In this document: positions 22,412 to 22,638 of the stretch, piece by piece
Position numbering within the stretch: the stretch's first letter is position 1
How the letters are laid out: each line of letters opens with the position of its first letter
Assembly (NCBI GenBank): GCA_900772435.1
Contig: CAAHEM010000021.1
Span: 1 to 22,638, forward strand
DNA from: Bacilli bacterium
GTDB lineage: Bacteria > Bacillota_I > Bacilli_A > RF39 > UBA660
DNA length: 22,638 bases
Direction: 5' to 3'
Notes under the pieces: model-generated
Seen by the model: the letters and a program-made list of their open reading frames with translations, nothing else
Told to the model about the DNA's origin: nothing
Databases searched by the model: none
Made by a program: the position numbers and the translations under genes

Positions 22412-22634
22412 TCAGTTTTGTTGATGAAGAGGTTACCACAGTAGTGATATAGTACTCTATACAGAAAATAATAGCCACTGACTGAAAGCTATTTTAGAAA
22501 ACTATATTTATGAATTTCAATAACTGAGTCAAATCGTGATGAGCGTTATTCTATAGAGTGCTAAGTATTTAGAACAAAGGTGGTACCGCGGATTTAATAG
22601 TGATTCGTCCTTTATGGATGAACACTATTTTTTT
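22412..22634 (+). promoter_or_regulatory. T-box riboswitch leader (tRNA-sensing)
   Basis: The leader runs from just after the promoter to the terminator. The conserved T-box core is AGAACAAAGGTGGTACCGCG (22571-22590). The antiterminator forms from AAAGG (22576-22580) and CCTTT (22609-22613). TGGT (22581-22584) would pair with an ACCA tRNA end, implying discriminator base A. A plausible stem I has base pairs AGTTTT/AAAGCT (22414-22419/22485-22490), then GGTTA/TAGCC (22431-22435/22472-22476), an AGTA/GAA internal loop and a short distal hairpin (22444-22462). The specifier is not certain: AAT (22467-22469) fits position but asparagine tRNAs usually have discriminator G; overlapping AAA or ATA, or TTC at 22515-22517, are alternatives. 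The controlled gene, likely an aminoacyl-tRNA synthetase or amino-acid gene, is beyond the window. Confidence 0.93.
22596..22634 (+). terminator. T-box regulated terminator
   Basis: AATAGTG (22596-22602) pairs with CACTATT (22623-22629), then an internal loop, then CGTCC (22606-22610) pairs with GGATG (22616-22620). A run of seven T at 22628-22634 follows. The CGTCC strand is shared with the antiterminator, giving the on/off switch. Confidence 0.9.
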
Positions 22635-22638
22635 ATAC

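Noticed and set aside
1..22638. Mycoplasma-type code with TGA as tryptophan
   Set aside because: All tryptophans in recognised genes are TGG, and TGA ends at least three genes (stops at 14011, 19232 and 21383).

Overview
The window is very AT-rich chromosomal DNA from a bacterium that uses the standard bacterial code: every tryptophan is TGG, and several genes end in TGA. Gene content points to a low-GC member of the Bacillota, probably an uncultured gut-type Bacilli or Erysipelotrichia relative. The clues are xerD next to deoB, a T-box leader, CsaA, LiaF/LiaG-like proteins, prepilin-like and TasA/CalY-like surface proteins, and strong AGGAGG-type ribosome binding sites. The lineage is inferred from composition and gene families only.

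Layout. 1-2317: two surface proteins sharing the same C-terminal domain, one on a type IV pilin-like N terminus (5' end outside the window) and one behind a TasA/CalY-like domain. 2396-4466: xerD-deoB. 4521-5705: RlmD/TrmA-type rRNA methyltransferase. 5706-6015: broken ORF6N (prophage-type) gene. 6155-8026: an unknown protein, a metallophosphoesterase, a small unknown protein and CsaA. 8146-8420: a frameshifted coding relic. 8443-9349: FlaR/adenylate-kinase-like ATPase and a GNAT acetyltransferase. 9413-11889: a TtcA-like thiolase, a membrane-anchored unknown, a nitroreductase and hemolysin III. 11963-13036 (minus): membrane acyltransferase. 13141-14011: YbaK deacylase and an unknown. 14083-17345: MacB/FtsX-type ABC exporter. 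17396-20674: OmpR-type response regulator, histidine kinase, CDF metal exporter and MntP. 20727-22192: LiaF-like and LiaG/DUF4097-like pair. 22231-22377: relic of an ABC permease C terminus. 22379-22638: consensus promoter and a T-box leader whose gene lies beyond the window.

How the genes relate. The right half (14.0-22.2 kb) looks like an envelope-stress and metal-homeostasis block. It holds an antimicrobial-peptide-type ABC exporter preceded by 11-bp-phased repeats suited to an OmpR-family regulator, and the two-component system itself. That system is tightly spaced with two unrelated manganese-exporter families, and LiaF/LiaG-type sensors follow. Middle sections are ordinary housekeeping and small-molecule genes in short operons.

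Two layout habits stand out. Rho-independent hairpins are fused to, or overlap, the next promoter. TATAAT boxes often lie only 13-18 bases before the start codon, implying extremely short leaders. Several gene starts are set by strong ribosome binding sites and differ from the longest open frame. No tRNA, rRNA, CRISPR array, insertion sequence or intact prophage was seen.
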